Assembly: GCF_928382285.1 (NCBI RefSeq)
Contig: NZ_CAKMSS010000001.1
Location: forward strand, 62,001 to 126,000
Direction: 5' to 3'
Length of the DNA stretch: 64,000 nt
Source: Rothia nasimurium
GTDB taxonomy: Bacteria > Actinomycetota > Actinomycetes > Actinomycetales > Micrococcaceae
Shown: one piece after another, positions 16,092 to 25,742 of the stretch
Numbering within the stretch: position 1 is the stretch's first letter
How the letters are laid out: each line of letters starts with the position of its first letter
Notes under the pieces: generated by a model
What the model was told of the DNA's origin: nothing
Database searches by the model: none
The model's input: only the letters and a program-made list of their open reading frames with translations
Translations under genes and position numbers: made by a program

Positions 16092-17372
16092 ATGGACCAG
16101 CAGGCTACTCAGGGTGTGCGTGCGGATGCACCTGCCCGCATCATCATGCACCTTGATATGGATGCCTTCTTCGTCAATGTTGAACTTCTTGCACAGCCCC
16201 AGCTGCGCGGGCGTCCGCTCATCGTTGCCCGCAACTCGCCGCGCTCGGTCGTCCTCTCCGCCTCGTATGAAGCCCGCCGCTACGGAGTACGCTCAGCCAT
16301 GCCGTTGGCCCGCGCCCGCCAGCTCTGCCCCGCTGCCCTGCTGCTGGAGCCGTCCGCCCACTACCGCAGTTACTCCGCCCAGGTGATGGCTATCTTAGGT
16401 ACGATTACCGACCGCCTAGAGCAGGTTAGCGTTGATGAAGCCTTCCTTGACCTCACCGGTGCCGTCCGAGCCCAAGGGAGCCCCGTCGATATCGCGCAAC
16501 AGGCCCGCGACCGCATTAAAACCGAGCTGGGTCTGCCGAGCTCCGTAGGGATTTCATCGAGTAAATTCGTTGCCAAGATGGCGTCCGCCGGTTCTAAGCC
16601 CAACGGTCTCTGGGTGGTCCCACCTCAGCGGGTTCAAGAATTCCTGGACCCCCTACCGGTCGGTAAGCTCTGGGGCGTCGGGGCTAAAAGCGCCGCCTTC
16701 CTCGAAGGACTTGGAATCCATACCGTCGCCCAGTTACGAGAATACGACCTGCCCTGGCTTCAGGGGCGCTGCGGCCAGGCGGCAGGTCTGCACCTCTATG
16801 AACTTGCCCGCGGTATTGACCGCCGTGAGGTCACCCCAGAGCGCATCGAAAAATCAATCGGTGCCGAGCACACCTTTACCACCGACCAAACGAGCGCCGA
16901 GGCTATTACCGCAGAAATCTACAGCCTGTGTCTCGCCGTTGCTCGAAGACTGCGAGCTGCCGGGCGCCAAACCCGCACCCTCAGCCTCAAAATTCGCTAC
17001 TCAGATTTCGAAACCCTTACCCGCTCCTGCCCCCTGCCCCTTGCAACCGTATCGGGCCGTATCATGTTTGACGCCGTTATTGCCCACCTCAAACAGTTAG
17101 AAGTATTGCAGCCCGATGGCTCATCACACCGGCCGATACGGCTGCTGGGTGTCCGCGCAGAAAAACTTGAAGGGCGGGAAACCGGCGTGCAGATGCAACT
17201 CTTCGCCCCAGCTTCACCCGGTGCTACAGGCGGCACGACCTTGCCGACCCAAGATACCCTTGCCGAAGAATGGGAAGGAGCCGAAAATGCCATGGACACC
17301 ATCAATGCCCGCTTCGGTACCCACGGTCTTCTCCCTGCAAGCCTCATCACCTCCGAGGGGCGAAAACGATAG
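16092..17372 (+). CDS. dinB: DNA polymerase IV (Y family)
   Basis: Translesion DNA polymerase. 426 residues. Catalytic motifs: HLDMDAFFVNVE near residue 17 (first Asp), YEARRYGVRSAMP for the fingers, and SVDEAFLDLTG for the second acidic pair near residue 110. The C-terminal QMQLF near residue 365 matches the beta-clamp binding motif of Pol IV. The start could be TTG 16074, ATG 16077 or ATG 16092; I chose 16092 because GGGGTGGGG precedes it and the SOS-like box ends at 16073, so earlier starts would barely be transcribed. Divergent from the polyprenyl synthase. SOS-controlled expression is an inference from the box. Confidence 0.92.
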   Translation: MDQQATQGVRADAPARIIMHLDMDAFFVNVELLAQPQLRGRPLIVARNSPRSVVLSASYEARRYGVRSAMPLARARQLCPAALLLEPSAHYRSYSAQVMAILGTITDRLEQVSVDEAFLDLTGAVRAQGSPVDIAQQARDRIKTELGLPSSVGISSSKFVAKMASAGSKPNGLWVVPPQRVQEFLDPLPVGKLWGVGAKSAAFLEGLGIHTVAQLREYDLPWLQGRCGQAAGLHLYELARGIDRREVTPERIEKSIGAEHTFTTDQTSAEAITAEIYSLCLAVARRLRAAGRQTRTLSLKIRYSDFETLTRSCPLPLATVSGRIMFDAVIAHLKQLEVLQPDGSSHRPIRLLGVRAEKLEGRETGVQMQLFAPASPGATGGTTLPTQDTLAEEWEGAENAMDTINARFGTHGLLPASLITSEGRKR

Positions 17373-17518
17373 GTAAATTCGAGGTCATTTTCAGGGTGTA
17401 TCTAGGCTGCACCCAAAAGCTACCGGTAAGATGAGTAGACAACCTAACGCGCGCTCGCGTCCGGTGCTGCTCGCCCCACCTGCGCGTTTAGGCTCACCGC
17501 ACAAGCTAAGGAGACACC

Positions 17519-17920
17519 ATGGCGCTTTCAGAACGGGAACAGGAACTTCTTGCCCAGCTCGAAAAGCAGCTCAACGAAGACCCCGCCTTTGCGTCAACCA
17601 TGACCGGCTCCCAGCCCCTTGTGGCTCCGGCTGTCTCGTCATCACCCCGCAACCTGGTGATTGGCGCCCTCGTTGCTGTGGTGGGTCTGGGCATCATCAT
17701 CGCTGGAGTCTCTACTAAGCTCATCCTGTTGGGCGTACTGGGTTTTGTCGTAGCAGCTGCTGGCGTGTATTTCGCTACGACTGCGCCCAAGGGAAAAGGC
17801 ACTAAAGCTGCCGGTGGGGCATCTGCCCGCCCGACCCCTTCAAAAAACAAGGGAAATTCTCGCTTTATGCAGAACCTCGAAAACAAGTGGGATGAGCGCC
17901 AAGGCGGCTCTCGCTTCTAG
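17519..17920 (+). CDS. DUF3040 family membrane protein
   Basis: 133 residues beginning MALSEREQELLAQLEKQL, the hallmark of the actinobacterial DUF3040 family (function unknown). Two hydrophobic segments follow (NLVIGALVAVVGLGIIIAGV and LILLGVLGFVVAAAGVYFA, about residues 42-84). The C-terminal tail is Lys/Arg-rich and likely cytosolic. AAGGAGA precedes ATG 17519. Members of this family often sit just upstream of the mraZ division cluster in Actinobacteria, as here. The 146 bp between dinB and this gene contain no gene that I can see. Confidence 0.85.
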   Translation: MALSEREQELLAQLEKQLNEDPAFASTMTGSQPLVAPAVSSSPRNLVIGALVAVVGLGIIIAGVSTKLILLGVLGFVVAAAGVYFATTAPKGKGTKAAGGASARPTPSKNKGNSRFMQNLENKWDERQGGSRF

Positions 17921-17940
17921 CCCTCCATAGATTAACGTTT

Positions 17941-17969
17941 AACCGCCCGGCCTGCACCGGGCGGTTTTT
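17941..17969 (+). terminator. Rho-independent terminator after DUF3040 gene
   Basis: AACCGCCCGG (17941-17950) pairs perfectly with CCGGGCGGTT (17957-17966) and is followed by TTTG. It separates DUF3040 from the division cluster. Confidence 0.88.
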
Positions 17970-18108
17970 GTATGCCTTCAAAGTTATATATGGGAGGTGC
18001 GGATTGGCTGCCCGATGGGCGCTTCATGAAGCAGAAAATTTTGTAACCATCTCATTCCATGTGAAAACACTCAAAAACCCGGTAAAAATTCCGTATTTGG
18101 TACATTCG

Positions 18109-18134
18109 GTGGGGCGTAGTGGAGTAAAGTGGAG
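18109..18134 (+). promoter_or_regulatory. MraZ-binding repeats upstream of mraZ
   Basis: Three direct repeats with an exact 10-bp period: GTGGGG at 18109, GTGGAG at 18119 and GTGGAG at 18129. MraZ of other bacteria binds arrays of TGGG/GTGG-type repeats with this period in its own promoter. The surrounding 17970-18208 region is AT-richer than the genes and probably holds the main dcw promoter; nothing else in it reads as a gene. Confidence 0.7.
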
Positions 18135-18208
18135 GGGATAGAACAACACTGATGTAGTTTCCCCGCTTGCTAGGGGGAGCACAGGCGACAGGTAGAGGCG
18201 GTGGTGCC

Positions 18209-18643
18209 GTGTTTCTTGGAACTCACACCCCGCGTCTGGACGCCAAGGGGCGCCTGATTCTTCCCGCGAAATTTCGTGAGCAGCTGGAAGCAGGTCTGGT
18301 GCTCACCCGCGGGCAGGAACGCTGCCTCTACGTCTTCACCATGACCGAGTTCGAGCGTATTCACGAACAGTTGCGCACGGCTCCGCTGTCGTCGAAGCAG
18401 GCGCGAGACTACATTCGAGTTTTTCTATCGGGGGCCTCTGATGAGGTACCCGATAAGCAGGGGCGAATCACCATACCTCAAAACCTCAGAGACTACGCCG
18501 GGCTGGAAAAAGACCTCACGGTCATCGGCGCAGGCTCACGGGCAGAAATATGGAGCACCGAAGCCTGGGAGGCCTACCTGAAAGAACAGGAAGAAGCCTT
18601 CTCAGGCACCGACGATGAGATCCTGCCAGGGCTCATGCTCTAA
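18209..18643 (+). CDS. mraZ: Transcriptional regulator MraZ
   Basis: DNA-binding regulator that starts the division and cell wall cluster and represses its own promoter. 144 residues, the usual length. Both halves of the AbrB-like duplicated fold are visible, each with the DxxGR-type signature: [16 protein letters not shown] and [19 protein letters not shown] 18209 ([11 protein letters not shown]) is chosen because the family starts at this point; an upstream in-frame start at 18167 would add 14 Gly-rich residues. The three 10-bp-spaced repeats lie 75-100 bp upstream. Confidence 0.93.
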   Translation: MFLGTHTPRLDAKGRLILPAKFREQLEAGLVLTRGQERCLYVFTMTEFERIHEQLRTAPLSSKQARDYIRVFLSGASDEVPDKQGRITIPQNLRDYAGLEKDLTVIGAGSRAEIWSTEAWEAYLKEQEEAFSGTDDEILPGLML

Positions 18644-18693
18644 CCCACCCAACTGACAGCGGACCACAAAACCACCAACGCGAGGAGCACCCC

Positions 18694-19689
18694 TTGACTC
18701 AGGTAGAGAACCTCTCACCCGGCAAGGACGCCAAAGACAGGCACGTGCCGGTCATGCTTGACCGCTGCCTCGACCTCCTCGCGCCCGCAATTTCCCGCCC
18801 CGGCGCCGTCGTGATTGACGGGACCCTGGGTATGGGTGGTCACTCTGAAGCCATGCTCGAGCGCTTCGAAGACCTCACCCTCATCGGCATTGACCGAGAC
18901 CTCATGGCTCACAAGCTCGCAGGCGAGCGCCTGGCCCGCTTCGGCGACCGCTTCATTCCCGTACACGCTGTTTACGACGAAATTCCTCGCGCTATGGCAG
19001 AAGCCGGTGTAACCCAGGTTGACGGTGTGCTCTTTGACCTGGGTGTCTCATCTATGCAGCTCGATGAGCGTGAGCGCGGCTTCGCCTATTCCTACGATGC
19101 CCCGCTCGATATGCGCATGGATAACACCGAAGAACTCACAGCCGCTATCGTGGTGAACACCTATGATGAGGCTGAGCTACGCCGCATTATCCGCCAGTGG
19201 GGCGAAGAGAAATTTGCCGCCCGCATTGCTTCCCGTATCGTAGCGGCTCGCGCCGAGCGTCCTTTTGAAACTACCGGTCAGCTGGTCAAAGTAATTCAGC
19301 AGGCTGTTCCCGTAGCCGCCCAGCGCAAGGGTGGGCACCCCGCCAAGCGTACCTTCCAGGCCCTACGCATCGAGGTCAACCACGAACTCGATGCGCTGGA
19401 ACGCGCCATCCCTGCAGCAATCGACGCTCTCAACATGGGCGGACGCTGCGTGGCCATGAGCTACCACAGCCTCGAAGACAAAATCGTTAAACGAGCATTC
19501 ACCGCTCGGGCAACCTCCAGTGCCCCCAAGGGTTTTCCTGTCGAACTCGAAGAACATAAACCCGAACTCAAAATCATCACCCGCGGTGCTGAACCACCCA
19601 CCGAGCAGGAGATTGAAGAGAACTCGCGGGCGGCGTCCGCAAAACTGAGGGCAGCAGAAAAAATCAAGACACCAAAGGCAACACGATGA
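18694..19689 (+). CDS. rsmH: 16S rRNA (cytosine-1402-N4)-methyltransferase
   Basis: S-adenosylmethionine-dependent methylation of C1402 in 16S rRNA. 331 residues. Motifs: [13 protein letters not shown] at the N terminus, [11 protein letters not shown] (SAM-binding), [14 protein letters not shown], and [19 protein letters not shown] followed by [15 protein letters not shown] start at 18694 with GAGGAG upstream; no better start fits. Its stop overlaps the ftsL ATG (ATGA), so the two genes are translationally coupled. Second gene of the cluster, as in most bacteria. Confidence 0.95.
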   Translation: MTQVENLSPGKDAKDRHVPVMLDRCLDLLAPAISRPGAVVIDGTLGMGGHSEAMLERFEDLTLIGIDRDLMAHKLAGERLARFGDRFIPVHAVYDEIPRAMAEAGVTQVDGVLFDLGVSSMQLDERERGFAYSYDAPLDMRMDNTEELTAAIVVNTYDEAELRRIIRQWGEEKFAARIASRIVAARAERPFETTGQLVKVIQQAVPVAAQRKGGHPAKRTFQALRIEVNHELDALERAIPAAIDALNMGGRCVAMSYHSLEDKIVKRAFTARATSSAPKGFPVELEEHKPELKIITRGAEPPTEQEIEENSRAASAKLRAAEKIKTPKATR

Positions 19690-20369
19690 GCGCGGAACCC
19701 CGTTTCCCCACCTCAACCGACGAGGGCGGGCAGCTGAACAAGCCCCGCCTGTCTGTGGTGCGCGATGAACCCCAAGAAGCAGCCCCCGCCCGCCGTCCTC
19801 TCTCACGCTCCCGGGCCCTGCGCGCTACCTCCAACCGCTGGCGTGTCTTCGTGGCCCTGGGCGCCATGCTCGTTGCCCTGCTTACAGTGCTGGTGCTGAG
19901 CATCGTCATGGCCTCCCGCCAGTACGATCTGGTTGAGCTACGAGCTCAAGAGCAGGCCCTCATCCAGCAGAATGAGGCCCTGGCCCAGGAAATCGAATTC
20001 CACCAGGCCCCCCAGGACCTGGCTATCCGCGCAAGCCAGCTAGGGCTGGTAGCTGCCTCTAGTCAGGCCACCCTTGACCTGCAAACCGGTGAAATTACCG
20101 GCACCCCCTTAGCCGCCGTCGAAGGTGAAGCAGCAAGCAAGAACCTGATTGCGCCCCCGGCCCTGGCTGATACACAGGCTTATGAAGAAGCCAGCGCCCG
20201 GGCCGAGGAACAGCGCAAGAAGGAAGAAGCCGAAGCCAAGGCCTCAGCAGAAGCATCAGCCAGCGCGGCCGCTTCAGCAAGTGCCCAGGCCTCAGCTCCT
20301 GCCAGCGCCTCACCCGCGGCCCAGACCTCAGCCCAGCCGTCCACTGCGGCGAGCGCAGGCGGTCAATAG
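19686..20369 (+). CDS. ftsL: FtsL-like cell division protein with Ala/Ser-rich tail
   Basis: Bitopic septal protein that helps activate FtsWI. 227 residues, longer than the usual 100-150 or so. Positively charged N-terminal cytosolic region, one transmembrane helix at about residues 55-78 ([20 protein letters not shown]), then a coiled coil ([20 protein letters not shown]). From about residue 155 the protein becomes a low-complexity run of Ala, Ser, Glu, Lys and Pro. Position between rsmH and ftsI and topology support the call; sequence conservation in this family is weak. ATG 19686 overlaps the rsmH stop. Confidence 0.82.
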   Translation: MSAEPRFPTSTDEGGQLNKPRLSVVRDEPQEAAPARRPLSRSRALRATSNRWRVFVALGAMLVALLTVLVLSIVMASRQYDLVELRAQEQALIQQNEALAQEIEFHQAPQDLAIRASQLGLVAASSQATLDLQTGEITGTPLAAVEGEAASKNLIAPPALADTQAYEEASARAEEQRKKEEAEAKASAEASASAAASASAQASAPASASPAAQTSAQPSTAASAGGQ

Positions 20370-20461
20370 CAAGCGCGTGATACGGTGCCTGCCTCAGTGG
20401 TGGGCACCTGTTCGCGTTCTGAGCCAGCAGGTAACCTCGGGCTAGGCAACCGGAGGTAAGA

Positions 20462-20506
20462 GTGAATCACAGCAGAAGAGAAATAGGGGACGATGAGCGG
20501 CACTGA
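20462..20506 (+). promoter_or_regulatory. Possible 14-residue leader ORF overlapping the ftsI start
   Basis: A perfect GGAGGT (20452-20457) is followed four bases later by GTG 20462 and 14 codons ending in TGA at 20504-20506, past the ftsI ATG at 20493 in another frame. The strong site is out of frame with ftsI, which itself has AGGGGA. Possible translational coupling or regulation; could also be chance. Confidence 0.3.
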
Positions 20507-22346
20507 GCAGAACGAACCCGTCCAGGGCATCAAACGCACCGTAGGGAGGCGTGGCTTTATCGCGGGTACCCTGGGTATCGGTGGCCTGGGCGTCGTGGGC
20601 CTGCGCCTTGCCTGGTTGCAGGGTCTTGATTCGAACGGTCTAGCCGATGCTGCGAAAGCCCAGCGTACCCGTAAGCAGACCATTCCGGCCCTGCGTGGAG
20701 AGATTCTCGATATTAACGGCAACGTGCTAGCGCGTAGCGTGCAGCGCTACAATATCACCGTTGATCAGTCTGCCGTGGCTAACTTTAAGCGCTACACCGA
20801 GGAAAGCCGTGACCCGGTCGAAGTGACTCCCACCGAGCTAGTGTATGAGCTGGCCGATATTCTTGAAATGAGTGACGCCGATGTGAAGGCGGCGCTCGAT
20901 GGCGACCTCAAATACAAGATTGTGAAGGAGAACGTTACTCCTGCGATCTATAACAAGGTAGATGCCCTGGGCGCTCCCTATATTTACGGTGAGATTCTGT
21001 CTGATCGTAAGTACCCCAATGGCCAGGTAGGTGGCTCGGTGGTGGGCCGCTTTAGCATTATTGAAGAAGCCGTGGACGGTACCAGCGGCGAGACCCGCCA
21101 GGTGAATAACTCGGTGGGTATTGAACGCACCATGGGGGAGTACCTGGCCGGTATTGATGGCGAACGCATCTACGAAATTTCAGCCGACGGCATCCGCATC
21201 CCTATCGGGGATGAACAAAACACCCCCGCCCAGGACGGCAAGAGTGTGCGCCTGACCATTAACCAGGATGTACAGTACTTTGCCCAGCAGGTGGTCAAGG
21301 CCCGCACTGAGGAGCTGAAAGCCGAGTGGGGAACGGCTATTGTGATGGACGTGCGCGACGGCTCTATCCTGGCCCTAGCGGATTCTTCGACGATGGACCC
21401 CGGCGCTGAGCGCTTTGAGCTAGCCGATATGAACCCCCGCGCTATCACCCAGGTTTTTGAGCCTGGCTCTCCCGAGAAGATTTTGACCATTGCTGCCGTC
21501 TTTGAAGAGGGTATCGCTGAACCTGAGACCGTTTACGATGTGCCTGCTGAGCTCGAAATTGACCAGCAGACCATTACTGATCCTTTCGTGCACCCCGCCC
21601 AGAAGCGCACTGTTGCCGGTATTATTGCTGACTCGATGAACACCGGTACCGTCATGATGGGTAGCAAGCTCACCAAGGAGCAGCGATACAACTGGCTTAA
21701 GAAGTTTGGCATGGGGGAGTTCACCGGTATTGAGCTAACCGGCGAATCCCAGGGCCTGGTCAGTGACTGGCGGGACTGGGATATCCGCCAGCAGTACACG
21801 GTTCTCTTTGGCCAGGGCGTTGCCCAGTCGGCCCTGCAGACCTCAATGATTTTCCAGGCTATGGCCAATAAGGGGGTTATGCTCAAGCCCCGAATTATTG
21901 ATGCTGTGATTGATACGGACGGCACCGAGGAAGTCCGCGAGGTCGCTGAAGGTACCCGCATGGTGAGTGAAGAAACCGCCCGGAAGACCCTCCAGGTCAT
22001 GGAAGCTGTCGTGTACCAGGGTCGTGGTGCGAAAGGTGCCCAGATTAACGGTTACCGGGTTGCCGGTAAGACCGGTACCGCAGAAAACGTGGGTGAGGGT
22101 TCTAGTACCTATGACGGTTGGGCTACCTCATTTGTGGGGGTCGCTCCCACCGAGAACCCCCGCTTCCTGGTCTCGGTAACCATGCACCGTCCGCAGACCA
22201 CGGCATCGGCTGTTGGCCTGGCCAACGCTACGGCCCAGTTCGCGGAGATTATGGAGAAAACCCTGCACATCTACAATGTGCCGCGTTCCACCACTGAGCC
22301 GCAAGAGACCCCTAAGTTCGCTGAGGGCCACGACGAAAACGGCTAA
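20493..22346 (+). CDS. ftsI: Septal peptidoglycan transpeptidase FtsI (PBP3 class B)
   Basis: Cross-links septal peptidoglycan with FtsW as partner; target of beta-lactams. 617 residues. N-terminal membrane anchor at about 24-42 (RRGFIAGTLGIGGLGVVGLR), then the PBP dimerisation domain (RGEILDINGNVLARSVQRYN) and the transpeptidase domain. Catalytic motifs are EPGSPEK (S-x-x-K), SMN within ADSMNTG (S-x-N) and AGKTGTAE (K-T-G). ATG 20493 follows AGGGGA. The 123 bp after ftsL contain hairpin-forming sequence (GGTGCC at 20384, GGCACC at 20403) and a candidate leader ORF, so expression may be tuned separately from ftsL. Confidence 0.94.
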   Translation: MSGTEQNEPVQGIKRTVGRRGFIAGTLGIGGLGVVGLRLAWLQGLDSNGLADAAKAQRTRKQTIPALRGEILDINGNVLARSVQRYNITVDQSAVANFKRYTEESRDPVEVTPTELVYELADILEMSDADVKAALDGDLKYKIVKENVTPAIYNKVDALGAPYIYGEILSDRKYPNGQVGGSVVGRFSIIEEAVDGTSGETRQVNNSVGIERTMGEYLAGIDGERIYEISADGIRIPIGDEQNTPAQDGKSVRLTINQDVQYFAQQVVKARTEELKAEWGTAIVMDVRDGSILALADSSTMDPGAERFELADMNPRAITQVFEPGSPEKILTIAAVFEEGIAEPETVYDVPAELEIDQQTITDPFVHPAQKRTVAGIIADSMNTGTVMMGSKLTKEQRYNWLKKFGMGEFTGIELTGESQGLVSDWRDWDIRQQYTVLFGQGVAQSALQTSMIFQAMANKGVMLKPRIIDAVIDTDGTEEVREVAEGTRMVSEETARKTLQVMEAVVYQGRGAKGAQINGYRVAGKTGTAENVGEGSSTYDGWATSFVGVAPTENPRFLVSVTMHRPQTTASAVGLANATAQFAEIMEKTLHIYNVPRSTTEPQETPKFAEGHDENG

Positions 22347-22415
22347 AGTAGACCCTACTAGCACCCGCGCCGAAACGCGCACCTTAATATAGACCGCCCA
22401 TTGGAGGGAAAGCCC

Positions 22416-24110
22416 GTGACACAAAACCGAGCACTTGATGGCAGCGCCCAGACGTTGCGCCCCCGTCAGGTTACCGAGCGCACCGGCGCTGAGGTCGCCG
22501 ACTGGCTGACCGAGGTGGGGTTAGGAGCGCAGCTAGTGCAGGCGTCCGTCCGCCCTATCACGGGTATCACTATGGACTCCCGTGAAGTGCAGCCCGGCGA
22601 TCTGTACGTTGCCCTGGGTGGAGCCAAGGCCCACGGTGCGTCCTTTCTTCCTGCTGCAATCGAGTTGGGGGCGTCCGCCCTGCTGACCGACGCAGCGGGC
22701 CTTGAGATTGTGCGTGAGCTAGGCCTTCCTGAGGGCCTGGGCGTAGTCACCACCGACCAGGTGCGAGCTGCTGTCGGCCCGCTCTCTGCCCGTATCTATG
22801 CTTCTCAGCCCAGTAGCGGGGGAGCGCCCCGCCTCTTTGCGGTGACCGGCACCAACGGCAAGACCACCACCACCTACATGACCAACTCGATCATGCAGGC
22901 CCTGGGCCACACGACCGGCCTGATAGGTACCATCGAGATTCTTGCCGGTGGCCAGGCTATTCCCTCTAAGCTCACCACTCCCGAGTCCCCCCACGTGCAC
23001 TCCCTTATCGCTCTGATGCGTGAGCAGGGTATTACCAGCGCAGCGATGGAGGTGTCATCCCATGCCCTGGATTACCGCCGCGTCGATGGTATCCGCTACG
23101 ACATTGCGGGCTTTACCAACCTCACCCAGGACCACCTGGACCTGCACGGCACCATGGAGAGCTATTTTGACTCCAAGGCCGAGCTCTTCACCCCGGCCCG
23201 CACCCGCCGCGCCGTCATTACCGCCGACGACCGCTGGGGCCTTGCTATGGCAGAGCGTGCGGTTCAGGCCCTGGGGGCCCGTGCTGTGGTCCGCCTCTTT
23301 ACCAACTTCGGTGCCGGCTACGAGTCGGGGACGGACGCTCTCACCTCCCTTGCTGCCCAAGACTGGGCTCTGGTGCAGGTAGAGCGCTCCGGTATCGGCC
23401 ACTCCTTTACCCTGCGCCGTGGTGACGGTTTTGAACTGCCCAGCGCCACCTTACTCCCTGCCGATTTCAACGTCTCGAACGCTGCCTTAGCTGCCGTAAT
23501 GGTCTTTGAGAGCGCCCGCGACGGGCTAGAGCGCGACCGTATTACCGAAGTGCTAGCCCGTACCGAGACCCTGACTCCCGTTGTCCCCGGCCGCATGCAG
23601 CTGATTTCCACCGAACCCACTGCCTTGGTGGACTTTGCCCACAACCCCGATGCCCTCAAGCGTGCCCTTGAAGCAATCGAGCCGGCAGATGCGGACGGCA
23701 AGGTCATTATCGTTTTCGGTGCAACCGGTGAACGAGACCAGACCAAACGCCCCCTCATGGGCGAAATAGCGGCCACCTACGCCGATATCGTGGTGGTCAC
23801 CGACGACGACCCCCACGGCGAAGACCCCGCCCCCATCCGAGAGGCTGTTGAGGCCGGTGCTCTTGCGGCTCTTGAAGCCGGTGCCCGCGCCCACCGGGTG
23901 CTTAACATCGAGCCCCGTGCCACTGCCATTGACGAAGCTATCGCCCTGGCCGGCCCCAAGGACTCGATTCTGGTCGCTGGACGCGGCCACGAGGTAGCCC
24001 AGGACGTTGCCGGTACCGATATCGACCTTGACGACCGGGTAGAGACCGCCCGCGCCCTGCAAGCTGCTGGTTTCAGCGTGCTCCCGGCCTACCAGAACCA
24101 CCAGAAGTAA
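22416..24110 (+). CDS. murE: UDP-MurNAc-tripeptide synthetase MurE (probably L-lysine adding)
   Basis: Adds the third amino acid to UDP-MurNAc-L-Ala-D-Glu with ATP. 564 residues. ATP site GTNGKTTTTYM, Mur-ligase motifs SSHALDYRRVDG and NLTQDHLDLHG, and C-terminal GATGERDQTKR. The substrate-selecting motif, DNPR in diaminopimelate-adding enzymes, reads DDPHGEDP (about 23803-23826), lacking the Arg that holds the second carboxylate of diaminopimelate. That suggests L-lysine, as expected for Micrococcaceae A3-alpha walls, but the amino acid is an inference. GTG 22416 is chosen because GGAGGG is eight bases upstream; an in-frame TTG at 22401 would lie within that site. Confidence 0.92.
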   Translation: MTQNRALDGSAQTLRPRQVTERTGAEVADWLTEVGLGAQLVQASVRPITGITMDSREVQPGDLYVALGGAKAHGASFLPAAIELGASALLTDAAGLEIVRELGLPEGLGVVTTDQVRAAVGPLSARIYASQPSSGGAPRLFAVTGTNGKTTTTYMTNSIMQALGHTTGLIGTIEILAGGQAIPSKLTTPESPHVHSLIALMREQGITSAAMEVSSHALDYRRVDGIRYDIAGFTNLTQDHLDLHGTMESYFDSKAELFTPARTRRAVITADDRWGLAMAERAVQALGARAVVRLFTNFGAGYESGTDALTSLAAQDWALVQVERSGIGHSFTLRRGDGFELPSATLLPADFNVSNAALAAVMVFESARDGLERDRITEVLARTETLTPVVPGRMQLISTEPTALVDFAHNPDALKRALEAIEPADADGKVIIVFGATGERDQTKRPLMGEIAATYADIVVVTDDDPHGEDPAPIREAVEAGALAALEAGARAHRVLNIEPRATAIDEAIALAGPKDSILVAGRGHEVAQDVAGTDIDLDDRVETARALQAAGFSVLPAYQNHQK

Positions 24111-24125
24111 CCTAAAGGTAAACCT

Positions 24126-25721
24126 ATGATTGAACTTTCAGCGCTTGAGATTGAAGAAGCTGTAGCGGGCACCCTCCTGGGGGTAGCCCCTGCCGCTGCT
24201 CCTGCTCTGACCTGTACTTCTGCCACGACAGATTCCCGCGAGGTCGGCTCCGGCTGCCTTTTTATCGCCAAGCCTGGCGAGGTGACGGACGGCCATCACT
24301 TCCTGCCTGCCGCCTTTGAGCAGGGGGCCTCTCTAGCTCTTGTTGAACGTGAGGTTCAGGACGCCTCGGGTAAGCCCTACCCCTCAATTCTGGTAGACGA
24401 CGTTGTGCTGGCTATGGGCCGTCTGGCCGCCTACATCGTGGCCCGCCTGCGTGAGCGCGGCGACGTGACGGTCGTGGGCATTACCGGTTCTGCGGGTAAG
24501 ACCACCACCAAGGACCTGCTGGCAGCTATCTTCGGTGCAGAGGGCAAGACCGTAGCCCCCATCGGCTCCTTCAACGGTGAAGTCGGCGTACCGCTGACCG
24601 TCTTCCGGGCCGAAGAAGACACCAAGTATCTGGTCATTGAGATGGGCGCTGACCGGGTAGGTAACATCAAGTACCTGACCGACATGATTTCCCCGGACTA
24701 CGGGGTTGTGCTCAAGGTGGGCACCGCCCACGCCGGTGAGTTCGGTGGTGTCGATAACATCGAAGCGACCAAGGGCGAGATGGCCGAGGGCGTCCGCCTG
24801 GGCCTGGGCCTGAACATCGACGACTACCGGGTGAGGCGCATGCTGAACCGGGCGTCCACCCCCGTCACCTACTTCGGCGTTGAGGGGCGCGAAGCGGAAC
24901 TAACCCACACCGCTAACCCCGGTGTGGCAGAAAACCGCATGACGGCGTCCAATCTCACCACCACCGATGAAGGCAAGCCTGCCTTTACACTGACCTTCCC
25001 CGATGGGCAGGCCTATGAGATTAGCTCCCAGCTCATCGGCGAACACCACGTTTACAACCTGTTGGCGGCAGCTACCGTTGCCTATCAGGTCGGAATCGAC
25101 CCGGTTCGCATCGCCCAGCAGCTCAACACCGCTGGGGCAGCCTCCAAATGGCGTATGCAGCGTACCGACCGGGCCGACGGAGTGACCGTCATTAACGATG
25201 CCTACAACGCTAATCCCGAGTCTATGACCGCTGCCCTGCAAACCCTTGCCCAGCTGGGCCGTCTGCCCTCCACCAATCGCACCTGGGCCGTACTCGGTGC
25301 CATGCTGGAACTCGGCGACCAGACCCTGACCGAACACGACCGCATCGGCCAGCTGGCAGTACGTCTCAACATTTCTAAGCTCATCGCTGTAGGCGACATC
25401 GCCAAGCCCATCTACAACACCGCCCACCTGGAAGGCTCCTGGGGTAATGAGGCAACCTGGGTTGCCACCACCGAGGAAGCCTTCGAACTCCTGCGCGGTG
25501 CCCTAGAGCCGGGTGATATCGTCCTCTTCAAGTCCTCAAACGGGGCTGGCCTGGGCCTTCTCGGTCAAAAAGTTGCTGACTATGAGGGCAAACTCACCCG
25601 AGACGAAGGCGATAGTGGGCAATCACAGCCCTGGTTAAGCGCCGGTGACTTCGTCCAGGCACTAAACTCAGACAGTGGCGCCCAGCCAGATGCTGCCGCC
25701 AAGACCACAGATAACTCATAA
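24126..25721 (+). CDS. murF: UDP-MurNAc-tripeptide-D-alanyl-D-alanine ligase MurF
   Basis: Adds D-Ala-D-Ala to the UDP-MurNAc-tripeptide, completing the soluble peptidoglycan precursor. 531 residues. ATP-binding GITGSAGKTTTKDLL near residue 118, then EMGADRVGNIKYLT and VINDAYNANPESM in the central domain. The C terminus beyond GQKVADYEGKL is a polar tail of about 35 residues. AAAGGT precedes ATG 24126; the gap to murE is 15 bp, so they are probably co-transcribed. Confidence 0.95.
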   Translation: MIELSALEIEEAVAGTLLGVAPAAAPALTCTSATTDSREVGSGCLFIAKPGEVTDGHHFLPAAFEQGASLALVEREVQDASGKPYPSILVDDVVLAMGRLAAYIVARLRERGDVTVVGITGSAGKTTTKDLLAAIFGAEGKTVAPIGSFNGEVGVPLTVFRAEEDTKYLVIEMGADRVGNIKYLTDMISPDYGVVLKVGTAHAGEFGGVDNIEATKGEMAEGVRLGLGLNIDDYRVRRMLNRASTPVTYFGVEGREAELTHTANPGVAENRMTASNLTTTDEGKPAFTLTFPDGQAYEISSQLIGEHHVYNLLAAATVAYQVGIDPVRIAQQLNTAGAASKWRMQRTDRADGVTVINDAYNANPESMTAALQTLAQLGRLPSTNRTWAVLGAMLELGDQTLTEHDRIGQLAVRLNISKLIAVGDIAKPIYNTAHLEGSWGNEATWVATTEEAFELLRGALEPGDIVLFKSSNGAGLGLLGQKVADYEGKLTRDEGDSGQSQPWLSAGDFVQALNSDSGAQPDAAAKTTDNS

Positions 25722-25742
25722 CCGGGAAGGCACAGACACCGC

